Origin: Hyaloraphidium curvatum
Taxonomy: Eukaryota > Monoblepharomycota > Hyaloraphidiomycetes > Hyaloraphidiales > Hyaloraphidiaceae
DNA: 64,000 bases
Assembly: GCA_025558095.1 (NCBI GenBank)
Contig: JAIVFI010000017.1
Location: 310,001 to 374,000, forward strand
Direction of reading: 5' to 3'
A program made the position numbers and the translations under genes. The notes under the pieces were generated by a model, which saw only the letters and a list, made by a program, of their open reading frames with translations, had not been told where the DNA came from and did no database searches. Shown here piece after piece: positions 55,214 through 64,000 of this stretch (position 1 is the stretch's first letter; each line of letters opens with the position of its first letter).

Positions 55214-56572
55214 CTACGTTTCTGCGGCAGGTTGAGGCTCCGGCATGCGTGCGCTGCGGCGAATGTTCGCCTTGAGCTGCGCGTCGTCCGAGTTGGTGTA
55301 GTACTAATCCGCAAACATCAAGCACATGTCGGAAGCAGGCACGGAGACCACGTACCGACGCGATCATATCAACGATGTTGTTGTCCGGAAACTCGACCTT
55401 TGCCCGCGGACCCCAAACGTACGAGATCTCGTCACCCTCCTGGGTGGACGTCTTGCGCTTGTCGAGGTACCCTTGCTTGACGAACTTGTCGATGAGCTTC
55501 GTCTGCTCGTCGGTGATTCCCGCCTCGAGATCGTCCGCATCACCCATTTTGGCCAGATAGCTGTTGAGGGAATGGTGTGACAGGGAGCCCTTCGACGGAC
55601 CGCCCTTCACGTAAATGAGACAAAGAAGAACCGAGAGGAAGCCCATGTCGGCTTCTTCCCCGTTCCAATTGATGACGTCGGTGCTCCACGCCGGTGGAAG
55701 AACCGATACCAGGGCGAACGACTTGGAGGCGGCCTGCTTGTCGGCGGCAGCATCTGCAAGGCACATGTCTCGTTGAGAATGGATATAATCGAGAGCAACT
55801 GCATGCCATGCCTTTCTTCTGTCCAGGGGCCGGAGGCTTCCTCTCCCTTATGGGCAGCACGGCCAGGTCCATGCCGAAGATCGTCTTCAGCTGTTCGCGC
55901 GCTCTATCGATGATGTAGTCCATCGCTTTGGCATGATCCTTGAGCACTGCAAACACGAGATCCGTGAGGTTGCGAGAGGAGATCCGGAGCACGGTACCAA
56001 CCTTTCGCTTTGATGTCCTCCTTTCGGATCGGAAGCACCTTGTTCTGCATGAACAAGGCGAGCCTCACAACGCCAGACACCATCTTCTTGATCTCCTGCG
56101 GGACCGAACGAGTCACACCACCGCGACACTTGCTCCCGGGGATTCAGAACAGACTTCCTCCGACAGCTTTTCCTTGGCGTACTTCTCCGCCCTGGAAACC
56201 TGCTGCTGGTTTGCAGGCTCTTCCTAGCATTGGCAATGGGCGTCAAGAGCCGGCAGCGGGCTCGCGGCCGGTGTATGGCGGACCTCGCGCTCCTCCGCCT
56301 GCTCGCCACCTTCCTCCCTCTCGTCCGGTCGTTCTCTGCGCTTCTTGCCCCTCGCAGGCGGGTCGTCCACCTCCATCGCATCGTCATCATCCCCAGAGTC
56401 CTGCTGCCGCGCCTTTCCCTTGCCCTTCTTCTGAGTCTTGGGCCGCTCCTCGGGCTCCGAAATCTCCTCCTCGTCCTGGCGTTCGCGCCAGCATCAGAAA
56501 CGGGGCAAATTGGGAGAGGATATAACCGACTTCCTCGAAGGCACGTCGCCGCCTGCCGGAAGGGGGTGCCAT
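55214..56572 (-). CDS. NSE3: NSE3 (MAGE-domain) subunit of the SMC5/6 complex
   Basis: Exons 56531-56572, 56284-56475, 56155-56205, 56002-56095, 55800-55946, 55356-55753 and 55214-55303 give 337 residues. The acidic/basic N-terminus (DEEEISEPEERPKTQKK) precedes the MAGE homology domain. Helix A is VVRLALFMQNKVLPIRKEDI, spliced to VLKDHAKAMDYIIDRAREQL and KTIFGMDLAVLPI. The second winged helix reads LSVLLCLIYVKGGPSKGSL, TKLIDKFVKQGYLDKRK and SYVWGPRAKVEF. MAGE/NSE3 binds DNA and stimulates the NSE1 ubiquitin ligase in SMC5/6-dependent repair. The 46 nt intron at 55754-55799 is the shortest proposed and its donor is the least certain boundary. Confidence 0.88.
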
Positions 56573-56675
56573 ACTGCACGAGTTGAGGAGTAGAATGGGA
56601 CGGCCGTCCACGGTCGGTAATCGATCGCGACTCGGGAGAGCGCATTCTGGTATCAACGTATCGAATACAAGCCCA

Positions 56676-58467
56676 TCACTGGGCCATTCCCGGCGTCCAG
56701 TTGAGGTAATCCGGCCCCTCCATGGCCTCGTACTCGGCGATCAGCTCCCCGACCACCGCCCTGCTCTCGTCCATCTCCCCGAGCACCTCCTTCTCCCCGA
56801 GCGAGCTCGCCTGCTTGTACTGGGCGAGGTAGACGTTCCGCTTGCGCATCTTGTCGTACTGTTCGCACATGCGCTTGAAGAGCTGCGGGGAGCGTAAGTA
56901 CGCTGCCTGAGATCGGGGGAAGAGGCGCCCACCGCTGCCACGGAGGTGTGGTTGGCAAGCATGAGCCCGGAAACGCGGTGGGAGCTGGTGGTGTAGGGTG
57001 ATCGCTTGGAGAGGGCGACCTGGATGCTGGCAGGGCCCCAGGGGATAAAGTTTGCGAGCTTCCGCTCGCGAATGCGGAGGAGGGATTTGTGGACCTGCAC
57101 CATTGGTAAGCATCCAGCATTCACCACTGCGGACGCCACGTACCTCTGCCGGATCGACCTCGCCCTGGATGATGTCCAGGATCGAGATGTAGCAGCTCTT
57201 TTTCGGCAGAGCCATGGCGACCATCCGGTTCTTGGGCTGCAGCAACCGGCGCATGACGTCGAGCACCGACGTCTTCTGGACCATCTTGGCCTGTTCCAAC
57301 AAGAAGTCAGCTCGGTTCTCTGTCCGCATTTCCGGCCAGCCAACCTTTTCGACCTGGTCGTTCGAGAACGGAGTGTAGGCGGTGGTGAGGAAATGGCAGC
57401 GCGGGGTAGGGATGAGGGAGGCGACGAGGCTGACGAGATCATTGTTCATGTAGCCGGGGTATCGCAGGGTGGAGGTGGCGGCGCTCATGACGGTGGCCAC
57501 CTGAATAGAAGTCAGCGCCGAAACAGCCAAAGCACCATGCTGCGGGCCCCACGAGCTGGTTGGTCTGAGCGAACGTGGGATTTTGGATGTGCAGCCTATC
57601 CGCCAGGATCTGGTTCAGCGCGGTGTTGTCCAGCACAACCTGGGTGGAGTCCGGGCGTCAAGCGAAGAGAGCGAGCGGCAGCAGTGTTACGCACGACGCT
57701 GTCGGCATTGACTGTTAGCCGCTTCATGGTAAGGATGGAGTTGTACGGCTGCACGACGACGTCGCTCGAATCCTGCGCGTTGTTGGGGAAGACCGAGTAG
57801 GTCTGGACCAGCTTCTTGGGGTAGTGGTCCGCGAGGTTCTCCAGGAGGAAGGAACCGAGGCCCGAGCCGGTGCCGCCAGCAATCGAGTGGAGCAGGTTGA
57901 AGCCCTGCGAAGCGAAAGCACGGTGCCGAGTGAAGCTGCGGGCCCCTGCGTGCCGGAACGGCTCACCTCGAGGCTGTCGCTGTTGTCCGCCTCGCGGTCA
58001 ATCATGTCCAGGATCTCGTCGCGGATCGCCTTGCCCGACTCGTAGCCCATCATCCAGTTGTTGCCCGCGCCGCCCCCGTCCTTCGAAATGAATATGTTCT
58101 CCTGGTTGTAGAGCTTCGCGTAGTCCGACTGGAGGATGTTGTTTATCACGCGGGGCTCCAGGTCCACCATGATCGTCCGGGGGATGTAATGCTCGTCGTC
58201 AGCCTGCCAGACACGCCGCGTCAGGGCCGAATCCCGGCGGGAGCGGGGCGGCACGCGCCTGGTAGAAGAACACGTCCTTTCTGTCCCCGCCGGCGGTCGC
58301 GTAGTCCTCCAGCTTGCCGTCCTTCCCAATGCCGTGCTCCGCACACAGCTGCGCCCAGAACTCCATGCCAACTGCGACCGAAGGGGTCAGGCGCGGCGGG
58401 CGCGGGGGGCGGGCCACGCGCCTTGGTTGCCGCATTGGCCGACGGTGAGCGTGAGGAGCTCCCTCAT
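56676..58467 (-). CDS. TUB4: Gamma-tubulin
   Basis: Microtubule nucleator at the spindle pole or centrosome. Nine exons (58422-58467, 58259-58371, 57967-58203, 57695-57904, 57553-57639, 57345-57500, 57144-57290, 56933-57094, 56676-56882) total 1,365 nt, 454 residues. Signatures: [38 protein letters not shown], the GTP motif [47 protein letters not shown] and [17 protein letters not shown]. The first two introns (58372-58421 and 58204-58258) both need GC donors (GCGCGT) to keep frame and consensus. Beta-tubulin is excluded by the gamma-specific blocks. Confidence 0.97.
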
Positions 58468-58719
58468 TCCGGCGGCGTGCGGGCGGCGGGGTGTGGCCGG
58501 CCTCGCGGACGGACGCCGCTCGCGGGAGCGCTGAGGGGCGGGGCCGCGACCGAGATCGGGAGATTCGGGGTCAATGGGACGCGGGGACCTTCAAGCACAG
58601 GGCGGTATCGAAAATGCTGCTCGGGGCTTGGTTCCAAGTTCCAATTCAGCTCGCTTGAATCGCGTCCCTAACCGCGTCGAGTCACACTCCTCAGCCCCAT
58701 CCTTTCCTCGCGCCACACG

Positions 58720-60637
58720 ATGCGGGGCCGCCTTCTGGGACTTCTCCGCGGCGGCGCGCCGGCAAATGCATTGCTCCGCGCGTCGCCCGCGCTGCCCCGG
58801 CCCGCGCCGCAGCGCCGCGGCCTGCTGACCCGCAAAGGTGCCCACCACGCGCGATGACACGCCGACGCCGCTGACACTCCACAGGCCCGCCCAAGGAGGT
58901 GACTGCGGAGGAGGCTGTCCAGGCGATCAGCGACTTCCAGCGTGTCTACGTCCACGGGTGACTACGATTCGCACCCAGGGCCCGTAGGCCTCCTATGACA
59001 CCCGGCCCACGCCTACAGCGTCGCCGCTGCCCCGCAAGTGCTGCTGGAGGCGCTCGCCAAGCGCAAGGAGCTGCGTGGCGTGGAGCTCATGCACCTGCAT
59101 CTCGAGCTGCCGAACCCCTGCGCCGCTCCTGAGCTCTCCGACTCGTTCTTTGTCAACAACCTCTTTGTCGGGTCCAACATGAGGGCGGCAGTTGCCGAGG
59201 GCAGGTCGAGCTACATACCTCTATTCCTCTCGGAGGTGCCGGTGTCGATGCGGCAGGGATACCTGAGGTTCGCACCTAGCCTGGCGAGGCGGTGCCCAGC
59301 GTCCCGGACTAACATACCCCCGCAATCGCCGCCAGGCCGGACGTTGCGCTGCTCACGCTGAGCCCGCCCGACAAACACGGCTACTGCTCGCTGGGGACGG
59401 AGGTCACGGCGTCGTTTGCCGCCGCCGAGACGGCCAAGACCATCATCGCCGTGATCAACAAGCACATGCCCCGCACCCACGGCCAGACCTTTATCGTGGG
59501 CTTTTCTCGCCGCCTGCGGTGATCCTGGACCTAACGGACTGGGCGCCCTTCCAATCAGCACTATGACGCGCTCGACTACGTCGTCAAGCACGACAACCCT
59601 CTCGCCGAAAAGAAGCCGGGCAAACCGAAGCCCGTCGAGGATCAGATCGGATCCATCATCGCGTCCCTCATCCCCGACGGTTGGATTTATCTCGGAGCTT
59701 GTGGTCACTGTCGCTGACTTGACTTTTGCTCAGGCGCGACCCTCCAGATGGGCATCGGCGGCATTCCCGATGCCGTGCTCAGGTCGCTGGTCCACCACAA
59801 GGACCTGGGCATCCACACAGGTGTGCAGCTTTGCTGGATTGCCTCCTTCTCCAGCTAAACGTTCCGCGCAATTCCAGAAATGTTCCAGGAGGGCCTCATG
59901 ACGCTGCTGGACAGCGGCGTGGTCACGAATCTGAACAAGCGCTTCCTCCCCGGAAAGATCGTCACCACTTTCGTGATGGGCAGCAAGAAGATCTGTGGGT
60001 GGTGTGATGTGTGGTGGAGCTAGCCAATCACTGACGCGGGCTTCAGACGACTTTATTGACGACAACCCGATCGTCCAGTGGGTTTAGCTGCGGTACCTGG
60101 AGGGAGCGAATCCTGACCGTAGCCACGTACAGCTTCTTGGATGCGTCTATCGCCAACCACCCCGCCGTCATCGCTCAGAATCCGAGGGTCACTGCCATCA
60201 ACGCCGCGGTCGAGATCGACCTCACCGGCCAGGTCTGCGCCGACTCGATCGGTGAGACCCTCATCTCTGGCGTCGGCGGGCAGGTGGATTTCGAGCGGGG
60301 CGCGGCGCTCTCCCCCGGGGGCGTCCCCATCATCTGCCTGCCCAGCACGACCTCCAAGGGCGAGTCCCGGATCGTGCCCATTCTCAAAGCCGGCGCGGGC
60401 GTGGTCACGACGAGGCCGCACATCCACTTCATCGTGACCGAGTACGGGTGGGTTCTTCGATAACGCGGCAGTCGGAGGACCACGTTCCAACGATCCATCG
60501 ACAGGTACGCGAACCTGTACGGCAAGAACCTGATGCAGAGGGCCAAGGCGCTGATTGGCATTGCCCACCCGGACCACCGGGAGGCGCTGACCAAGGCGGC
60601 TTTCGAGCGTTTCAAGATCAGGGCATGGAACGTCTGA
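58720..60637 (+). CDS. Mitochondrial acetyl-CoA hydrolase/4-hydroxybutyrate CoA-transferase family enzyme
   Basis: Ten exons (58720-58837, 58885-58957, 59019-59267, 59336-59495, 59559-59679, 59734-59820, 59878-59994, 60047-60077, 60133-60447, 60505-60637) total 1,404 nt, 467 residues. The N-terminus (MRGRLLGLLRGGAPANALLR, then PAPQRRGLLTRK) is a typical matrix presequence. Family blocks: LMHLHLELPNP, RPDVALLTLSPPDKHGYCSL, QMGIGGIPDAVL, VDFERGAALSPGGVPIICLP, HIHFIVTEYG. The VTEYG loop carries a conserved Glu. These enzymes move CoA between acetyl-CoA and acids such as succinate or 4-hydroxybutyrate. The architecture fits the short 4-hydroxybutyrate transferase type rather than the longer yeast Ach1, but the exact acid cannot be read from sequence. 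Confidence 0.9.
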
Positions 60638-60836
60638 CAGACTGACATAGAGCTGACACTGTATCGGCAACAGGATGACATGACTGACATTATCACTCAT
60701 TTACATCGGGCATACAACATGATCGCCTTACTGTACAGGTTCCAAAACTGCATGTTTCCAGCTGGTGCCAGGGCTCTTCGGCTCACAGGCTCGTGTAGCG
60801 AACGTAACCGTCTGTTGAAGGCGATGAGTTTGACAG

Positions 60837-61969
60837 TCAAGCGCACCACAAGCAGGCATACGCACTGCTGATTCTCCAGCCCCAGTCATCGGTCCGCGTG
60901 GTCGTGTGCTCGGGCATGTGTAGGACCTGCATGCCCTCGCTGGTCACAACGAAGTCAGTTAGTCGAGCACGAAATGGCTCGCAGTCGAGGACACTCACTC
61001 GGGGTGCATCTCCCAAAGGCGCATCTGGGGCCAACCGCCGCCGTCGACCGGGCCACGGGTGCGCCTCCACCGTCCATCGGGCCCCTTGTGCTTCCAGAAC
61101 TTGACCGTGACGGACCTCTGGTCGTCATCGTAGCTCCAGGAGGAAGTCGTAGCGTAGTTCCTGCAGGAACAGCACTGAGCACGCCTCTACCCGCGCGCAA
61201 ACACGAAGCAACGCACCAGTCGTACGCCAAGAGTTCCTCCTCGGTCAGCTCGGTCCGCGTGGCGTCGAACTCGGCGGCCATGTACGAGCTCTTCCAAATG
61301 CTGCCCTGGCAGCCGATGGCGTCGCAGTGCTCGGGCACCGTGTCGCGCAGCTTGATCTCGAGGCTGCGGCGCCTGGCGCTCTCGATCTCTTCCTCGGGTA
61401 CGAAACGCGCGCGCAGGATAGCTCTGATTTCGTCGTCCGAAAGGTGGTCGAGGCTGAACATTGTGCCGTAGTAGTCGGCGCGCGGGTGCAGGGCCAACTT
61501 GACGTGCTTCTTCGTGCTGATCCTCTCGGCGTACAGAGCCTTCCACAGAAACTCGTCGTTTGCGAGGCCGTAGAGGTAGCGGTTGAGGCGATTGACCTTC
61601 ATTAGAGAGCCGATCCGGATGATGCGATCAACGTTGGTCGGAAATAGCTTTCAAATAAGGTCCGATGCACACCTTCAAGCACAGCTCCTTGACTCCGCAG
61701 AACTTGAGGATGCGGAGCATGAGCTCTGTCGGGATCGTGCTGAGAAAGTCGGTGGTTTCCTTGGAGAAGTCCTGCTCAAAGAGCTCGTCGTCGCAGTACC
61801 CCGAATCCTGGCGGACGGCGTCCCTCTTGCCATGCTTGCCCGCTTGCACGAACTGCTCCCGGGGGTTCTTGAACAGGTTGGAGCGCGTGATGCGCCGCTC
61901 CCTCGGCGAGTCCGGCGATGAGTTGTACGAGAGCCACGAGGACCCCGACGAAGAAGAGCTGCCGTACAT
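60837..61969 (-). CDS. F-box protein
   Basis: Exons 61673-61969, 61217-61596, 60999-61160 and 60837-60939 give 313 residues. A Ser-rich, charged N-terminus is followed by an F-box split by an intron: TIPTELMLRILKFCGVKELC joined to VNRLNRYLYGLANDEFLWKA. The rest holds charged helices (DDEIRAILRARFVPEEEIES) and a Trp-rich C-terminal region (SVTVKFWKHKGPDGRW, GWPQMRLWEMHP) that could be the substrate-binding part. F-box proteins link substrates to SCF ubiquitin ligases through Skp1; the substrate is unknown. I do not recognise a named orthologue. It is tail-to-tail with the CoA-transferase and diverges from TOA2. Confidence 0.8.
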
Positions 61970-62449
61970 TTCCCTCCGCGGTCGCTGCCTGAACGAATGG
62001 CCGTCGATCAGGGGGCGGTTCCGGGGAGGATCCAGGGGGTTCGGCCGATCCCATGTCGACTCACATGAGGACAGAGAGGAGGGCGCGAACTCCGAAGGGG
62101 TTGTGCTCGGCGCTCATTCAACCACGATGCCGGTTTCTGTCGCATCACGGTGAGTTGATCGGGCAGGGGAAGGAGGGCGTCCCGCGGGACAAAGGGGGAC
62201 GATTCCGTGTCAGACCAAGATAATGCGGCGGACGGCACCAGGCAGGCGGGCCAGGGCACAGCCGGTCGAAACACGTACCGACAACGAATCCGCTGATCGA
62301 GGCGCGTCGGGAGAACCCTCCGATGCCGGATTCGCGTGGCGCGTGACTTCGGAGTTGAGCCGGAGTGACGGCCTTAAGCTTTGCGTGGATGTGTGATCTG
62401 ATCAGGTGAACTCCTAACCGCATTCGTCACCTCGCACCCCAATCGCGCG
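61970..62449. promoter_or_regulatory. Divergent promoter region between the F-box gene and TOA2
   Basis: 480 bp between outward-facing genes. The F-box frame stays open upstream of 61969 for some distance, so an extra 5' exon is possible. No other feature seen. Confidence 0.35.
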
Positions 62450-63110
62450 ATGGCGGCGACGCACGAGCTCTATCGGCGGTCAAAGATTGGCACGTGTCCA
62501 GGGCCCCTCTCTGCCCATGCCCCGGGCCCGCGCTGACCCGAGCCCCGCCCCGCGCCCGCAGGGGAGGCGCTCACCGAGACGTTGGACGAGATGATCACCA
62601 ACAACCTCATCGACGCCAAACTGGCCATGCTGGTCGTGCGCCAGGTAATCATCGTTGATTGGGCGGAGCGGGAGGGCCGTCGGCGGGCGGATATGTGGCT
62701 GCTCGCGGAGTTGAGACGTGGTCGACCGCGGTCGTCGAATGGCGGCACGCCGCGGCATCGGGAGCGGACTTGGGCGGCCTTGGAACTCCGCTAAGTTCTC
62801 TTTCCCCTCTCCTTCCTTCCTCTTGCTCGATAGTTCGACGCCACTATCGCCGAGGCGCTGAACTCGAAGGTGAAGAGCAAGCTCACGCTAAAGGTTGGTA
62901 GATCCGGGCCGTCCCGCTTCCGAAAGAGAAGCTGACGCCGCTGCGCTGCGTGTTTAGGGGCACCTCAACACCTACCGGTTCTGCGACGACGTGTGGACCC
63001 TGCTGGTGGACGACCCGACGCTGCGCTTTGACCAGGCCGAGGTGGTGACCGCGGAAAAGGTCAAAATCGTGGCCATGACGGCGATCAAAAAAGAGAATGC
63101 ACCCGAATAG
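62450..63110 (+). CDS. TOA2: TFIIA small (gamma) subunit
   Basis: General transcription factor stabilising TBP on DNA. Exons 62450-62489, 62562-62644, 62834-62893 and 62958-63110 give 111 residues. The sequence reads [69 protein letters not shown] and [11 protein letters not shown], matching TOA2/GTF2A2 throughout. The first intron (62490-62561) uses a GC donor (GCACGT); the nearby GT gives the wrong phase. The 189 nt second intron is longer than usual here. It converges on the LCP5 gene with 142 bp between stops. Confidence 0.96.
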
Positions 63111-63252
63111 GCGGTGCGGGGGGCGAAGCTGCGCGACGATGGACTGGATGGGGCTCCCAGCCCTGTGGATTCTGTGTGATACCCAGATTGGTTTTGATTC
63201 ATTTGTGAAACCTGCCGTCAATTGGCACCGTGAAAAAGATACATCATCTGCC

Positions 63253-64000
63253 TCATCGCTTCGACCTTTTCCTGGGTCCGCCTCCCTTCCCGCCGCCTCC
63301 CTTGCCGAAGAAGTCCTTTGCCTTCCGCTTGCCCCCCGAACCGCCTTTTGGCGGCCCGGCCTCGAGCCCCTCGATGTCCGCGAAATCGTCGAACGTGTCA
63401 AACTCGTTTCTGAACCTGCTCATCCCGCCCGACGCCGCCAGCTTCTCCCTCTCCTTCCGCTCCCGCTTCGACATGTTGAGCCGCACAAAGTTGTCCTCCT
63501 CGAACCTGTCCCTCTCGGCCATCCGCTCGTCCATCTCCGTCGCCATCTCCACGGCCGAGTAGCCCGTGCCGCCGGCGGAGAGCTCCTCGGGCACGTTCTC
63601 GAACTGCGCCCGCACGTCGCGCATCAGCCGGGAGCGGGCCGCGCGCTCGCGTTCCCGCGCGCCGAGCTTCTTCTTCTTGGACGAGCCGTCGTCGAAGAAC
63701 TGGGGAGCCACGCGGGGGGCCTTGTACTTTGCGGGGGCGGAGGCGCCGCGGGGGGCGGGTTCGGGGTCCGGCTCGGCGGCGGCCTCCATCGCGAGCGGGT
63801 TGGGCTTGAAGGCGAGGGGATCGGCGACTGTGGGAAGTGGACACCACGGTGAGCGAATGGAGATGGCAATGAACGAGCTGGCGGCCCACATCCGGTGCTG
63901 TCCACCGCCTCTGGCGCCCCGCCCGCCGCTGCGCTCTCGAGCGCCGCCGTCGCCGCCTTGACCAGCTTCTCGATCTGGTACCTCAGCTTGGTCTCGAGCG
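63253..64000 (-). CDS. LCP5: LCP5/neuroguidin (Sas10/C1D family), N-terminus beyond the window
   Basis: U3-snoRNP-associated factor for small-subunit rRNA processing. Two exons are visible: 63890-64000 (cut by the edge) and 63253-63827, with a 62 nt intron. The first carries the end of the Sas10/Utp3/C1D helical domain (LETKLRYQIEKLVKAATAAL). Splicing restores DPLAFKPNPLAM, then YKAPRVAPQFFDD, SRLMRDVRAQFENVPEELSA, NFVRLNMSKRERKEREK and a Gly/Lys/Arg-rich tail. These blocks occur in this order in LCP5 and NGDN. Confidence 0.9.
   Translation of the reverse strand, partial: ARDQAEVPDREAGQGGDGGARERSGGRGARGGGQHRMWAASSFIAISIRSPWCPLPTVADPLAFKPNPLAMEAAAEPDPEPAPRGASAPAKYKAPRVAPQFFDDGSSKKKKLGARERERAARSRLMRDVRAQFENVPEELSAGGTGYSAVEMATEMDERMAERDRFEEDNFVRLNMSKRERKEREKLAASGGMSRFRNEFDTFDDFADIEGLEAGPPKGGSGGKRKAKDFFGKGGGGKGGGPRKRSKR

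Noticed and set aside
55887-56645. 252-codon minus-strand frame as the NSE3 N-terminus
   Set aside because: It is Arg/Ser-rich and out of phase with the MAGE domain. Splicing through shorter exons gives acidic, family-like sequence with all phases matched.
1-64000. Transposon, integrated virus or CRISPR array
   Set aside because: No reverse transcriptase, transposase, integrase or capsid-like frame, no terminal repeats and no regularly spaced repeats were seen. Nearly all sequence is accounted for by single-copy cellular genes.

Overview
This window is nuclear DNA of a GC-rich fungus. Thirty-seven protein genes fit in 64 kb, almost all split by short introns (mostly 49-65 nt) with donors of the type GTGNGT and branch sites like CTGAC/CTAAC. 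Genes for respiratory complex I accessory subunits, an SSH4-like Rsp5 adaptor, a DOT1 methyltransferase and a YME2/RNA12 protein point to fungi. An SMN homologue, a WRAP53/TCAB1-like WD40 protein, a Bicaudal-C-like KH/SAM protein and complex I exclude Saccharomyces-type yeasts. A chytrid-grade or other early-diverging lineage is my guess, not something the sequence proves. I reconstructed exon-intron structures by hand. For most genes the joined exon lengths are a multiple of three and the spliced protein matches the family across each junction.

Layout: 1-4732 SNF2/STH1 remodeller (cut by the left edge); 5.1-10.8 kb MIX23, an unknown acidic/basic protein, an RPA/MEIOB-like OB-fold protein, WRAP53-like and WBP4-like genes; 10.9-16.2 kb INO80; 16.8-20.7 kb an unknown protein, GTP cyclohydrolase I and SSF1; 20.7-29 kb YME2, the KH/SAM protein and an EthD-domain protein; 29-33.7 kb TRM7, SMN, SERF and DOT1; 34-39.3 kb NDUFA12, RPS16, mitochondrial L4, NDUFS5 and SNIP1; 40-45.1 kb DCP1, RPL13, RPL32 and RAB7/YPT7; 45.4-53.4 kb a fasciclin protein, an unknown small protein, SSH4-like and PAS kinase; 53.8-60.6 kb an FkbM methyltransferase, NSE3, gamma-tubulin and a mitochondrial CoA-transferase; 60.8-64 kb an F-box protein, TFIIA gamma and LCP5/neuroguidin (cut by the right edge).

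Genes alternate strand so that most neighbours are divergent (shared promoters of about 80-560 bp) or tail-to-tail (as little as 6 bp between stop codons). Functional themes recur without forming operons: chromatin (SNF2, INO80, DOT1, NSE3), RNP and RNA metabolism (SMN, WRAP53, WBP4, SNIP1, TRM7, DCP1, SSF1, LCP5, KH/SAM), mitochondrion (NDUFA12, NDUFS5, uL4m, YME2, MIX23, CoA-transferase) and ribosome (RPS16, RPL13, RPL32).

I found no mobile element, CRISPR array, rRNA or convincing tRNA. The most interesting points are a surplus of GC-AG introns, several micro-exons, a set of stop-free 3n introns, a fungal KH/SAM protein whose ten introns are all phase 0, and a Tudor-less SMN.
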